Below, one piece after another: positions 1 through 8,711 of a DNA stretch of 64,000 nucleotides. Position 1 is the first letter of the stretch. Each line of letters begins with the position of its first letter. The stretch lies in NCBI GenBank assembly GCA_900472675.1, contig UCJA01000014.1, forward strand, positions 286,003-350,002, in the 5' to 3' direction. The notes beneath the pieces are model-generated. The model saw only the letters and a program-made list of their open reading frames with translations. It did not search any database and was not told the origin of the DNA. This DNA comes from Hyphomicrobiales bacterium (GTDB lineage Bacteria; Pseudomonadota; Alphaproteobacteria; Rhizobiales; Rhizobiaceae). Position numbers and translations under genes: made by a program.

Positions 1-831
1 AAGTCCCCGGCCACGACGGGGCGGCATGGAGAGCACAGGGGTTCCACTGGGCTTGTCGACGGCGCGCTGCCATTCCTGTTCGCGCACCACATTGCCCATG
101 GCTTCCACCAGGGTGCGGGTGGAGAATTCGGATGCCTGGCGGTCAGCGACGACGCGGCCGTCCTTCATGACGACCACGCGGTCGCAGGTAGAGAGGATTT
201 CGCCTAAGATATGGGAAATCAGCAGGACGGAGCCGCCCTTGCCGACGAAGCGGCGGATATAGGCCATCAGCTGGGCGGCAAGGCCTGCATCGAGCGACGA
301 GGTGGGCTCATCAAGGATGACGAGTTTCGGCGGCTGGTCAGTGCCGGCAAAGCTGATGGCGATCTCGACCATCTGCCGCTCGGCAATCGATAGGTCGTCG
401 ACGGTACTGTCGCAATCGATGCGATGGCCGGGAAAGACTTCGGCCAGTTGCGCTTCTACCAGCTTCAGCGCGCGGGCGCGCCAGTTCCAGCCCTTCAGGC
501 CCGCATGCATGATGCGGGTGTTTTCGTTGACGGTCAGGTTGGGGCAGAGCGACAGTTCCTGAAAGACGCAGCGCACCCCGTTGGCGCGGGCGGTGGCAAT
601 CCCGTGCGCGTCGGTGCTGCCGCTATAGGAGACAGTGCCCTCATGGGGCGTCAGGCCGCCGTTGATGACGTTGACGATGGTGGATTTGCCGGCGCCGTTG
701 TGGCCGACGAGGCCTAGGCATTCGCCGGAATGGATCACCAGATCGGCGCCATCCAGTGCCTTGACGGCGCCGAAGGTCACCCGGATGCCGCGGGCGGCAA
801 CCACTTCCTGTCGTTCATGTGCAGTGATCAT
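1..831 (-). CDS. Sugar ABC transporter ATP-binding protein (partial, C-terminus off window)
   Basis: ATPase of a ribose/xylose-type carbohydrate importer; only the first 277 codons are in the window. Starting at the ATG at 829-831 the frame is open to base 1. The Walker A motif GHNGAGKST lies near residue 43, the signature region reads LSIAERQMVEIA (the variant usual in sugar ABC ATPases) and Walker B is VILDEPTSSLD, followed by the H-loop LISH. Family members of this type are usually about 500 residues with two ATPase halves, so the second half should lie beyond the edge. It follows the binding-protein gene with a gap of about 107 bp on the same strand, so they are probably one operon. The exact sugar cannot be told. 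Confidence 0.9.
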   Translation of the reverse strand, partial: MITAHERQEVVAARGIRVTFGAVKALDGADLVIHSGECLGLVGHNGAGKSTIVNVINGGLTPHEGTVSYSGSTDAHGIATARANGVRCVFQELSLCPNLTVNENTRIMHAGLKGWNWRARALKLVEAQLAEVFPGHRIDCDSTVDDLSIAERQMVEIAISFAGTDQPPKLVILDEPTSSLDAGLAAQLMAYIRRFVGKGGSVLLISHILGEILSTCDRVVVMKDGRVVADRQASEFSTRTLVEAMGNVVREQEWQRAVDKPSGTPVLSMPPRRGRGL

Positions 832-938
832 ACGCAGTCTACATCCGTTGTGCGGTTGTCGCAGGCGGAAGATCATGCCGGATCACGGTCCCGACGGGCG
901 CATGATCCGGCATGGAGGGGAAGCCGGTGCGGCTGTTC

Positions 939-1955
939 CTACTTGGCGGCGGAGATCACCTTCTGGGCGTCTTCCAGGGAGTACTCGACATTGGCCACGC
1001 CACCCTTCTGGGTGCTGGCAAGGTTGGTTTCGAGATTGTCCTGGTCGATGCGCAGGAAGGGCACGACGAGGTCCTTCTTGACGGTCTTGCCGTCAAGAAT
1101 CTGCTGGGCGACCCAGAAGGCCAGCGTCGAAACGCCCGGCGCGATGGAGACCGACATTGTCTCGTACTTGTCCTTGTCCTTCTGCTGCTTCCACCAGACG
1201 AGTTCGTCCTCGCGGTTGCCCATGACGATGGTCGGGGTCGGGCGTTTGGCCGCGGCAAAGGCCTGGGCCGCACCATAGCCGTCACCGCCCTGGGTCACGA
1301 CCGCGGTGATCTCCGGCAGGCTCGGCAGGATGCCGGCGACGGCCCGCTGCGCTACGTCCTGCGCCCAGTCTCCGTTGACCGAACCGACGATCTTGAACTG
1401 GGTGTTCTTCTTGACGCCGGATTCAATGCCTGCGTGGATCTGGTCGTCGACGGACACGCCGGCCAGGCCGCGGATCTCGAGAAGATTGCCGCCCTTGGGC
1501 AGCTTCTTGGCGAGGTAGTCGATCTGGCTTTCGCCCATGGCCTTGAAGTCGACGGCAATGCGCCAAGCGCAGGGTTCGGTGACCGTGCCGTCAAACGAGA
1601 CGACGGTGATGCCGGCATCGCAGGCTTCCTTAATCGCGCCGTTCAGCGCGGTCGGGGAGGCGGCATTGATGACGATGGCGTCATAGCCCTGCAGGATCAG
1701 GTTCTGGATCTGCGCCGCCTGTTCGGTGGCCTGGTTTTCCGCCGTGGTGAAGGGATCGGCCGCTGCGACCACGCCCTTGGCGACGGCTTGCTTGGTGATC
1801 TTGTCCCAGCTGGTCAGCATGGCCTGTCGCCAGGAGTTGCCGGCGTAGTTGTTGGACAGGGCAATCTTCTTGCCCGAGGTGTCCGCAAAGGCGGTTGCGG
1901 GTCCGAGCGCGCATGCGAGCGCAACGGATGCGACAAGCATCTTTCTGATGTTCAT
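939..1955 (-). CDS. Sugar ABC transporter periplasmic substrate-binding protein
   Basis: A 338-residue periplasmic binding protein (type 1, ribose-binding-like) that would deliver a sugar or polyol to the ABC importer encoded next to it. A clear signal peptide is present at residues 1-24 (MNIRK, hydrophobic core, cleavage after AFA). The body shows the family pattern: KIALSNNYAGNSWRQ at the start, AIVINAASPTALNG in the first lobe and VTQGGDGYGAAQAF in the second. The start is fixed by GGGAGGAAATC just upstream of ATG. It is first in the minus-strand operon, followed by the ATPase. Permease genes are not in the window. Substrate is not deducible. Confidence 0.92.
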   Translation of the reverse strand: MNIRKMLVASVALACALGPATAFADTSGKKIALSNNYAGNSWRQAMLTSWDKITKQAVAKGVVAAADPFTTAENQATEQAAQIQNLILQGYDAIVINAASPTALNGAIKEACDAGITVVSFDGTVTEPCAWRIAVDFKAMGESQIDYLAKKLPKGGNLLEIRGLAGVSVDDQIHAGIESGVKKNTQFKIVGSVNGDWAQDVAQRAVAGILPSLPEITAVVTQGGDGYGAAQAFAAAKRPTPTIVMGNREDELVWWKQQKDKDKYETMSVSIAPGVSTLAFWVAQQILDGKTVKKDLVVPFLRIDQDNLETNLASTQKGGVANVEYSLEDAQKVISAAK

Positions 1956-2299
1956 GATTTCCTCCCAAAAGCTCCCTGCTACTCTCCGCCGCTCCTCAAC
2001 GGTGAACCGGAGATGATAGTCTGCCCTGAGCCCCGTTTGCTCAGTAGACCAAAGATGAGGCAGAAAGAGCCTGTTGTATAGGCACTTTCAAGCAAGCAGG
2101 CTGCGGGGTGCCGCGCAAAATCTGCGGGATCCCGCAAGGCAGGGAGGCGCTGTTGGCGCGCTGCGAAGTCCGGTCGACAAGGTGAATTCAAAAGCATGAA
2201 CGTTGTTATCAAAGCTTGATTATCAAAGCTTGCGGTTAGCTTCGGTCGGCTCGCGCCATTAACACGGGTATGATCTGCGGACCCGTGCACGTCATGTCA
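1956..2299. promoter_or_regulatory. Intergenic region upstream of the sugar ABC operon
   Basis: These 344 bases hold no credible gene. They sit upstream of the minus-strand sugar transporter operon and downstream of the minus-strand hydroxylase gene. A 14-bp perfect palindrome (TGCGGGATCCCGCA, 2123-2136) and a 14-bp tandem repeat (2206-2232) are the visible elements; both are plausible regulator sites for the transporter, but neither matches an operator I can name. Confidence 0.5.
2206..2232. repeat. Tandem 14-bp direct repeat containing AAGCTT
   Basis: TTATCAAAGCTTG occurs twice, at 2206-2218 and 2220-2232, giving a 14-base period with each copy holding the palindromic core AAGCTT. It lies about 250-280 bp upstream of the sugar-binding-protein start. 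Repeated half-sites one or more helical turns apart are typical of cooperative regulator binding, but that role is inferred. Confidence 0.6.
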
Positions 2300-3325
2300 T
2301 CAGCTGTGATCAAGTCGCACGTCAGGGCTATTTTCGCCGGCCAGCGCATCACCACTGCCTTTGCTGGATATTCGTGTCCGCAGGGCTGTCATCGTCTTCG
2401 CCAGAAGCTTCCAGCTTCTCTTCATAGGCGTCACGTAAGCACCGAATAGCGTGTTGAATTTCTGCAGCGATGCATCGCTGTAACCAGAGATGCCGAATTC
2501 CAGTTTTTCGCCTTTTGCCGGTTTGTAGCCGGTGCCGAAAAGCCAGTCGTAGATCGACAGGTTCGTACCGAAATTCTTATCCCAGTGGGCTTGTACCTTG
2601 CTGTGGTGAACCTGATGCATATGAGGGCTGATGAAGATCTGATCGAACCATCCCAGTCCGACAGGCACGTGCGAATGCTTCAACGGATCCAGCGTGCAGA
2701 TGGTCAACAGCTTGCTGGCGACTGCGCCCAAAGCCAGTGCCTCAATCAAGCTGAACTTGAAAAGGAACATCAGGACGCCGGCGGGCAGGCCATTGATTGC
2801 CCCGGAGATGACGCCCTCAAACACCAGTGGCAGGAAATGACCGCGCTTCGATGTCAACGGGTTCAGGAAGTCCGCCGAGTGGTGCACCTTGTGAAGCTCC
2901 CAGAGGAAGGGCACCTTGTGCTGGAGATAGTGTGTCAGGTAGTCGGAGAACTCTACAGTCAGTATCATGACACAGGTGGAGAGGGACGTGATCCAGTAAT
3001 CCACCGGTAGCGGGGTGTACTGGACGAAGACATGTCCCAGTAAAAGCAGGAGGCCGCTCGACACGGCTGCAAAGACGAAGGCTCCCGGGATCACAAACAC
3101 AAAGTCTGTCAGCTTCCTGAAGAAGTAGATAAATACGTCCATGTGGAAGCTTTTGGACTTGGCGATATCGAACGGGATACAGCATTCATACAGATCCCGG
3201 AATGAAAACTCCCTGCCGCTCTTTGCAACCTGTACGAGGAACAGGATTATGCCGGCGCCAAAGAATATCGTCCATGTTACAGCAAGCTGTGGAAGATTGA
3301 TTATGTATTGGATTAACACTTCCAT
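2300..3325 (-). CDS. Sterol desaturase/fatty acid hydroxylase family membrane protein
   Basis: A 341-residue integral membrane di-iron hydroxylase-type protein. Histidine clusters typical of the superfamily are visible: HYLQH, then HKVHHS, then HMHQVHHS near residue 240. Several hydrophobic segments lie in the N-terminal half. The start was set at 3325 rather than the upstream in-frame 3343 because AGGGGG sits a few bases before this ATG. The substrate (sterol, hopanoid, carotenoid or lipid acyl chain) cannot be told. GC content here (about 43-50% in sampled lines) is far below the neighbours, and no pathway genes accompany it, so recent acquisition is plausible. Confidence 0.85.
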   Translation of the reverse strand: MEVLIQYIINLPQLAVTWTIFFGAGIILFLVQVAKSGREFSFRDLYECCIPFDIAKSKSFHMDVFIYFFRKLTDFVFVIPGAFVFAAVSSGLLLLLGHVFVQYTPLPVDYWITSLSTCVMILTVEFSDYLTHYLQHKVPFLWELHKVHHSADFLNPLTSKRGHFLPLVFEGVISGAINGLPAGVLMFLFKFSLIEALALGAVASKLLTICTLDPLKHSHVPVGLGWFDQIFISPHMHQVHHSKVQAHWDKNFGTNLSIYDWLFGTGYKPAKGEKLEFGISGYSDASLQKFNTLFGAYVTPMKRSWKLLAKTMTALRTRISSKGSGDALAGENSPDVRLDHS

Positions 3326-3551
3326 ATAATCCCCCTGACGCAAACTATAGTTGATTTAAACTATAGGTAGTTCAAAAATGCAATCGGAATTCTTTTCCTC
3401 TGGCCTGCAATTCTCTTCAAAGTTGAGGTGCGTGTCAGGTCCGTGACACCTATTGAGCGTCGCGCCATATCTGGCTCTAGCCGCCGCAGGACGATCGCTG
3501 CCATACTGTGTCGACAGGGACCTTTGCGGAGACCTGGGAGGAGGTCCATCC

Positions 3552-4820
3552 ATGCTCAACCAAGCGCGCCATGCGCTGTTCGATCGTTATCTGGGTATCT
3601 CGCGACTGCTTGCCGGGCAGCTGGAATTCCACGCCATCATCCAGGCGGTCGCTGCGGAGATCAGCCACATCATTCCGCACGACCATCTCGACGTTTGCAT
3701 CAAGACTGTCGATGGCAAGTACCACATCGCCTATGAGAGTGGTCTCGATACGGCCTGGAGCCAGGAACCTCCGGCGCTTCTGACCGGCAGCCCGATCCGC
3801 ACACTTTTGGCCGGCGAGGCGGATTTCCTTTTGTCGGAGGATGCCTGCAGCGATCCGCGGTTTCACTTTGCCGGCGCGTTCTCAAGCCCGATCATCGATC
3901 TCTCTTTGCGCAGCCGCCTGCACGTACCCCTGAAGGTGCAGGGCAATATCATCGGGGCGCTCAGCTGTTCCAGTCATGAGCGCGGCGCCTATACGATGGA
4001 CGACGTCGAATGCGCGCGGTCGATCGCCGACCTGCTTGCCCCCTATTTCTTTGCGCTTCGGGCAGCGGAACAGGCGAAGCGCTCGGCGGTGGTGGAGACG
4101 GAGGCCCGGGCGCGCGAAGAGGGGCTGCGCCTGGGGGCGCTCAAGCTCACCGAAGCGCTGGAGGCGGAGCGGCAAAGGATCGGCATGGATCTGCACGACC
4201 AGACGCTCGCCGACCTGACCCGGCTGTCGCGCCGGATGGAGCGGCTGGCCAGCCAAACGGAGCTGCCCGCTGAACTGACGGGCGAGGTGCTGGAGCCGCT
4301 GTGCCGGACGCTGCAGCAGTGCATGCAGGATCTTCGCCAGATCATCGAGGAGGCCAAGCCCACGGTACTGCAGCTGTTCGGGGTGGCGGAGGCGATCGAA
4401 AACCACCTTGACCGCTCGGTGCGCGACAGCGGCCTGCCGATCCGCTGGCGGCTTGCCGACACCAGCGACGGCATGCTGACAGGGCTCGACCCGACGGTTG
4501 CCATTTCGCTGTTCCGGATCGTCCAGGAGGCGGTGAACAACGCCATCCGGCACGGGCAGCCGGACACGATCCTGGTGCGCATCGACCGGCGTGCGCCAGG
4601 CCTGCTGTGGATCGAGGTGATCGACGACGGCTGCGGCGTTCCGGCGCGGTCGGGAGGCGCCAGCGCAGAGGGGGGCGGCCAGGGCATCGACAACATGAAG
4701 ACTCGTGCCCGGCTGATCTCGGCCCGTCTCGACATCGGGCGCCCAGCCGGCGGGGTGGGCACCGCCGTGCGGCTCAGCCTGCCATTGGAGCATACAGCGA
4801 TCCTGGAGGTTCATTCATGA
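3552..4820 (+). CDS. GAF-domain sensor histidine kinase (HisKA_3 type)
   Basis: A 422-residue kinase of the NarX/DegS-like class. An N-terminal GAF-like sensor region (about residues 15-175) is followed by the dimerisation/phospho-acceptor helix DLHDQTLADLTRLSRR, with the His expected to be phosphorylated, and an ATPase domain with N-box FRIVQEAVNNAIRHG, G1 IDDGCGVP and G2 GQGIDNMKTRA. No membrane segments, so a cytoplasmic sensor. The start at 3552 is chosen because GGGAGGAGG lies directly upstream; an open frame extends to 3453 but has no ribosome site. Its stop overlaps the response regulator start (ATGA), so the pair is co-translated. Input signal unknown. Confidence 0.88.
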   Translation: MLNQARHALFDRYLGISRLLAGQLEFHAIIQAVAAEISHIIPHDHLDVCIKTVDGKYHIAYESGLDTAWSQEPPALLTGSPIRTLLAGEADFLLSEDACSDPRFHFAGAFSSPIIDLSLRSRLHVPLKVQGNIIGALSCSSHERGAYTMDDVECARSIADLLAPYFFALRAAEQAKRSAVVETEARAREEGLRLGALKLTEALEAERQRIGMDLHDQTLADLTRLSRRMERLASQTELPAELTGEVLEPLCRTLQQCMQDLRQIIEEAKPTVLQLFGVAEAIENHLDRSVRDSGLPIRWRLADTSDGMLTGLDPTVAISLFRIVQEAVNNAIRHGQPDTILVRIDRRAPGLLWIEVIDDGCGVPARSGGASAEGGGQGIDNMKTRARLISARLDIGRPAGGVGTAVRLSLPLEHTAILEVHS

Positions 4821-5533
4821 AAGTGCTGATTGTCGAGGACGATCCGCTGCACCGGTCCTATCTGCACGAGGCGGTGCGCGCGGCGCTGCCGGAATGCGAC
4901 GACGTGCTGGAGGCAGACAATGGGTCGGCCGGCGAAGTGCACGCCCGCAAGGCGCAAAGCGAGCATGTGGTGATGGACCTGCAGATGAACGAGCGCAACG
5001 GCATCGAGGCGGCGCGCACCATCTGGCGGGAGCGGCCCGATACGAAAATCCTGTTCTGGTCGAACTATTCCGACGAAGCCTATGTGCGCGGCGTGGCACG
5101 GATCGTGCCCGAGGGCGCGACCTATGGCTATGTGCTGAAATCGGCATCGGACGACCGGCTGCGGCTTGCGCTACGCAGCGTCTTCATCGAGTCGCAATGC
5201 GTGATCGACCGCGAGGTGCGTGGCATCCAGCAGAAGAGCCTCGGCAATGCGCATGGGTTGAGCGACGCCGAATACGAGATCCTGGTGGATGTGGCGCTCG
5301 GATTGACGGACAAGGCGATCGCCCAGCGCAAGCGGCTGTCGCTTAGAAGCGTGCAGAACCGGTTGCAGCAGCTTTACGAGAAGCTGGACGTCTATCAGCC
5401 GAACGGGCAGGCGGGGGAGGGATGGTACAATCTGCGCACCCGGGCGGTGGCGGTCGCGCTGTCACGCAGGGTACTGAACTCCAGCGCGCTGGAGCGTGCC
5501 GAGCGGGATCTCCAGGAAGAGCTCGGGTCTTAA
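4817..5533 (+). CDS. Response regulator, receiver plus LuxR/NarL-type helix-turn-helix
   Basis: A 238-residue regulator, the partner of the overlapping histidine kinase. The receiver has VEDD in the acid pocket, a phospho-acceptor Asp in VVMDLQMNERNG (about residue 54) and the conserved Lys in YVLKS. The C-terminal part, from about residue 150, contains LSDAEYEILVDVALGLTDKAIA and RSVQNRLQQLYEKLDV, a LuxR-type helix-turn-helix that is rather divergent. It starts at the ATG that overlaps the kinase stop. Targets are unknown; no promoter is visible between the two genes. Confidence 0.88.
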   Translation: MKVLIVEDDPLHRSYLHEAVRAALPECDDVLEADNGSAGEVHARKAQSEHVVMDLQMNERNGIEAARTIWRERPDTKILFWSNYSDEAYVRGVARIVPEGATYGYVLKSASDDRLRLALRSVFIESQCVIDREVRGIQQKSLGNAHGLSDAEYEILVDVALGLTDKAIAQRKRLSLRSVQNRLQQLYEKLDVYQPNGQAGEGWYNLRTRAVAVALSRRVLNSSALERAERDLQEELGS

Positions 5534-5547
5534 CCGGTTCGAATACG

Positions 5548-5581
5548 AAAAAGGGACGACGCCTTGCGGCATCATCCCTTT
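5548..5581 (-). terminator. Rho-independent terminator reading leftward
   Basis: A 14-bp stem (5550-5563 with 5568-5581, loop of 4). On the minus-strand transcript it pairs fully, with two G-U wobbles, and ends in UUUUU; on the plus strand the same two positions are C-A mismatches. It should therefore serve the small minus-strand genes to its right rather than the response regulator to its left. Confidence 0.75.
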
Positions 5582-5607
5582 CAATTTTCTAGTCCCAATC
5601 GCCCGTA

Positions 5608-5826
5608 TCAGTCGGAGTTGATGTCTGGCAGATGGGTCTGGACCTCGCGTAAGCGGTCGTCGTCGAGGGTCTTGATCTTCTCGTTCCAGAAGGCTTCTGC
5701 CTCCGGATTGTCACCTTCCCACTTGCGGGTGTCGACGATGTTGTCATCCATGATCGTCTGGCGCTTGCCGCCGAGCCGGACATATTCTTTCGCCAGCTTG
5801 TGGGTTTCGGTTTCTTCGCCGTTCAT
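5608..5826 (-). CDS. Small hypothetical hydrophilic protein (72 aa)
   Basis: A 72-residue charged protein (starts MNGEETETHKLAKEYVR, ends HLPDINSD) with no signal peptide, membrane segment or motif I can name. Its ATG overlaps the stop of the DUF883-like gene upstream (ATGA arrangement), and a leftward terminator follows, which supports real expression as the second gene of a two-gene unit. The linkage to a DUF883-type protein suggests a stress or envelope setting; that is only inference. Confidence 0.65.
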   Translation of the reverse strand: MNGEETETHKLAKEYVRLGGKRQTIMDDNIVDTRKWEGDNPEAEAFWNEKIKTLDDDRLREVQTHLPDINSD

Positions 5827-6146
5827 CGGGTCATGCCCCAGACGTAGCCCAGCGCCGCGGCGATCGCGACGGCAGCCAGGGGCTTTGCCTTGATGCGGTC
5901 CTCGAGGTCTTCGCGAATGGCAGCGCTTCCACTGCTGGCAAGACGACGGGAGGCGGAGGCGACTTCAAGGGCCGATTCCTTCATGCGGGCGACTTCAGCG
6001 CGCAGTGCTCCGAGTTCGTCCATGGCCAGCGCGTCGGCACCGGTGTCGGACGGCCGCTTGTCGACTGCGGCCAGTGCTTCATCCACCTTCGGCGCGACGA
6101 AGGGACGGTTCAGCTTGTCTTTGTTCTGGTCGGGTTCATAGGCCAT
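5823..6146 (-). CDS. DUF883/ElaB-like C-tail-anchored membrane protein
   Basis: A 107-residue protein with a charged N-terminus, a central helical stretch (about residues 45-75, ELGALRAEVARMKESALEVA) and a single C-terminal hydrophobic segment ending GYVWGMTR. This matches the layout of DUF883/ElaB/YgaM proteins, which are tail-anchored inner-membrane proteins associated with ribosomes in stationary phase. It is first of a two-gene minus-strand unit. An AAGGAGCTCACC ribosome site precedes the ATG. Family assignment is by layout, not by a search. Confidence 0.7.
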   Translation of the reverse strand: MAYEPDQNKDKLNRPFVAPKVDEALAAVDKRPSDTGADALAMDELGALRAEVARMKESALEVASASRRLASSGSAAIREDLEDRIKAKPLAAVAIAAALGYVWGMTR

Positions 6147-6233
6147 GGTGAGCTCCTTTAAGACTGAACCTCCAACGCCTTTTGGGCCTCCCGGTTCCCG
6201 CCGGATGTGCGGGTTCGGACAGGTTCAGGAATT

Positions 6234-6635
6234 TCAGACCCGCGACGGCACGAGATTGGCAATCTCGCGGGACAACTGCTCCTGCGAGTAGGGCTTGCCG
6301 AGGCGCGGCAGGTCCATGCCGGATCCCGGCGGAAGATCAGAATAGCCCGTGGCCACCAGCACGGGGAGATCGTGCCTGATCAAGCGGATGCCTTCGGCAA
6401 GTTCTGCACCGTTCATGCCGGGCATGGAATAGTCCGTAATTACGAGATCGACGCGGTCGGCGGCCTCGAGCATTTTCAAGGCCTGGGCCCCGGACGAGGC
6501 CTCGAGGACCCGATGACCGAGATCCTCCAGCATATCCACAGTGCTCATGGAGATCAGCGCATCGTCATCTACAACCAGGATGGTGAGGGCTTCAGTGGTG
6601 TGGATCATCTCTGTCGTCGCTTTCATGGTCGGCAT
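6234..6635 (-). CDS. Single-domain response regulator (CheY-like receiver)
   Basis: About 133 residues consisting of one receiver domain: VVDDD acid pocket, phospho-acceptor Asp in VITDYSMPGMNG (about residue 68), ATGYSD carrying the signalling Thr, and the conserved Lys in GKPYS. No output domain, so it would act through protein contacts or as a phosphate sink. No cognate kinase is adjacent. The start is uncertain: the frame is open to 6713, and ATGs at 6635, 6626 and 6608 are all possible without a strong ribosome site; 6635 is used here. Confidence 0.8.
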   Translation of the reverse strand: MPTMKATTEMIHTTEALTILVVDDDALISMSTVDMLEDLGHRVLEASSGAQALKMLEAADRVDLVITDYSMPGMNGAELAEGIRLIRHDLPVLVATGYSDLPPGSGMDLPRLGKPYSQEQLSREIANLVPSRV

Positions 6636-6749
6636 AAGCCGGCTTGCAAACGCATGGGCCGGCCGGTGTGTCGGCACAAGCCCGAATGTGTGTGCTCTGC
6701 CCCCGGCATTCAAGACTTGCGGTTCCGCAAGCGCATCACCCGGTAATAG

Positions 6750-8111
6750 TCATCCCCGGATGATCTCTTCCGCTGCCATGGCGACTGCCAAAAGCCGGTC
6801 ATCGTGGCGGGCAGGGGCAGACAGAAGGAAGCCGACCGGCATGCCTGCCTCGCCCGTGCCGCAGGGAATAGACACGCCGCACCAATCCAGGAAGTTTCCG
6901 ATCGCTGTGTTGGCAAGCGTCTTGACGTTCATGGCGAAGAAGGCCTGATCGTCGGCAAGAAGCGGGTCGATCGGCGGGGCGACATGGGCAACGGTCGGGA
7001 AGGCGACCAGGCGATCGCCGATCAGCGCGTCTGATTGCCTTATCAGGCGGTCTCTTGCCTCCAGAATGGCGAGGTAGCTGGAGAGCGTGGTCTTCTCGCC
7101 GAGCCGTGTGCGCGCCACGACCCGCTGGTCCATGCGGGCCGCCTCCGGTCCGGCCAACCGTTCGCGGTGAAGGACATAGGCCTCGGCCGTTACCAGGGGG
7201 CCGTACTTGGCCATCACGTCGAGGATCTGCTCGAAGGCGGGCATGACGATCCGGGTCACACGGGCGCCGGCCTGTTCCAGCCGCGCCAGAGCGGCCTCGA
7301 ATGCGGCGACCACGCCCGGTTCTGCCGTATCGAAGACGACGTTGGTGGGAACCACGATATCCAGGGCGGCGAGCGCGTGGCGTTGGATGTGCGACGGCGC
7401 GAGGCCCTGCATGGCCGCATCGATCCATGCGGCGTCCTGCACCGTGCGGCACAGGGGGCCGAGCGAATCGAGGCTCTTCGACAGCGGGAAGACGCCGTCC
7501 ATGGCGTGGCGCCCTCGGGTCGCCTTATAGCCGACGAGGCCGTTCAAGGCTGCCGGGATACGGACCGAGCCGCCGGTATCGGTGCCCATCGCGACCGGAA
7601 CCAGGTTTGCCGCAACCGCGACGCCGGCGCCGGAGGACGAACCGCCAGGGATGCGCGGGACATCGCGGCTGCAAGGATTGTGCGGGGTGCCGTAGGTCGG
7701 GTTGATGCCGATGCCGGAGAAAGCAAATTCGCTCATATTGGTGCGGCCGATGGCGACCATGCCGGCCTGGTTCAGGAGGTCGACCACCCGTGCGTCCGCT
7801 GTCGCCGGGGTGGCGCTCGACAGAACCGACGAGCCGGCGGTGGTGGCAAGGCCTTCGATATCGAACAGGTCCTTCCAGGCGATCGGAATGCCATCGAGAA
7901 GGCCAAGCGAGCGTCCTTCCCGGATGCGCGTCGATGCGGCCTGTGCTTCCCTTCTGGCGCGATCTCGCAGGAGCGACACGAAGACGGCCTTGTCCGGGTA
8001 GGCATCGATGGCGTCGAACACGGCATCCGTCACCTCGACGGGATCCGCCTTTCCTGTCTGCAGGAGGGACGACAGCTGTGCGATCGACATTGCCCCGAAA
8101 TTCACCGTCAT
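6750..8111 (-). CDS. Amidase (amidase-signature family)
   Basis: A 453-residue amide hydrolase of the Ser-cisSer-Lys family. The catalytic Lys is in PIAWKDLFDIEG (about residue 80), the glycine/serine-rich signature GGSSSGAG is near residue 157, and the nucleophile Ser lies in GTDTGGSVRIPA (about residue 182). The start at 8111 has AAGGGG upstream; the frame extends to 8243 without a ribosome site and overlaps the divergent lipoprotein's promoter. Family members act on many amides (GatA, allophanate, aryl or aliphatic amides). It is a single gene without gatB/C or urea-carboxylase neighbours, so substrate is open. Confidence 0.88.
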   Translation of the reverse strand: MTVNFGAMSIAQLSSLLQTGKADPVEVTDAVFDAIDAYPDKAVFVSLLRDRARREAQAASTRIREGRSLGLLDGIPIAWKDLFDIEGLATTAGSSVLSSATPATADARVVDLLNQAGMVAIGRTNMSEFAFSGIGINPTYGTPHNPCSRDVPRIPGGSSSGAGVAVAANLVPVAMGTDTGGSVRIPAALNGLVGYKATRGRHAMDGVFPLSKSLDSLGPLCRTVQDAAWIDAAMQGLAPSHIQRHALAALDIVVPTNVVFDTAEPGVVAAFEAALARLEQAGARVTRIVMPAFEQILDVMAKYGPLVTAEAYVLHRERLAGPEAARMDQRVVARTRLGEKTTLSSYLAILEARDRLIRQSDALIGDRLVAFPTVAHVAPPIDPLLADDQAFFAMNVKTLANTAIGNFLDWCGVSIPCGTGEAGMPVGFLLSAPARHDDRLLAVAMAAEEIIRG

Positions 8112-8262
8112 GCGCTTGCCCCTTCGTCTGCTATACAAGGGCAAACCTGTAGCCGATATTTCCGTAAGGTGCAGGAGATTTTGCGCGGGAGGCTGTGGCC
8201 GGAACTTTGCACCGTCGGTCCGTGTTGAAGTCAGGCAAATCACCCGTCAGCCGGAAGGTTTC

Positions 8263-8583
8263 ATGCTCATGCATAAGGTCATCATCAGTGCCGCCCTTTC
8301 GATGCTGCTTGCCGGATGTACATCCGCTGGCATGCAGGCCGATACGAGCCGGGCCCCATTCCAGAGCGGCCCGAGGCTGCAGCCCGTTCCCGGCAGCATC
8401 ACCTATGGCGGCCAGCCGCGTAGCAGGCTGACCAAGTCTCCTGTCGGCAGCATCGTACAGCACGAGTTCCGCAACGAGTTCGGCGAGCTGACCCAGGAAA
8501 CCTATGTGGTTCAGCCGGATCGTAGTCTGCGTTTGGCAACGCGCCGGGTCATCCGCTCGCCTTTCGGCAACGACGATCCGTGA
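8263..8583 (+). CDS. Small putative lipoprotein
   Basis: A 106-residue exported protein with a lipoprotein signal peptide: hydrophobic VIISAALSM, then lipobox LLAGC with Cys19 as the lipidation site. The mature part is hydrophilic (GGQPRSRLTKSPVGS, RNEFGELTQETYVV) with no recognised domain. GGAAGG five bases upstream selects the first of two close ATGs (8263, 8269). Divergent from the amidase gene. Confidence 0.75.
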   Translation: MLMHKVIISAALSMLLAGCTSAGMQADTSRAPFQSGPRLQPVPGSITYGGQPRSRLTKSPVGSIVQHEFRNEFGELTQETYVVQPDRSLRLATRRVIRSPFGNDDP

Positions 8584-8711
8584 CGCGGTCGCCCATAATC
8601 TCCTAGCTTGAGGTCGAGGCGAATTGACGCGCTGGACGGGATTACCTTGCACTCAGCCCTGAGTTGAGGGTATCGCGGAGGCCGAGGATTATCGCGAGGG
8701 GCGGGTTTCAA

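Noticed and set aside
912..2081. 389-codon plus-strand open frame across the sugar-binding-protein gene
   Set aside because: It is antisense to a gene with a clear signal peptide, family motifs and ribosome site; the frame is open because of high GC.
7035..8228. 397-codon plus-strand frame opposite the amidase gene
   Set aside because: Antisense to the catalytic motifs of the amidase; no independent support.
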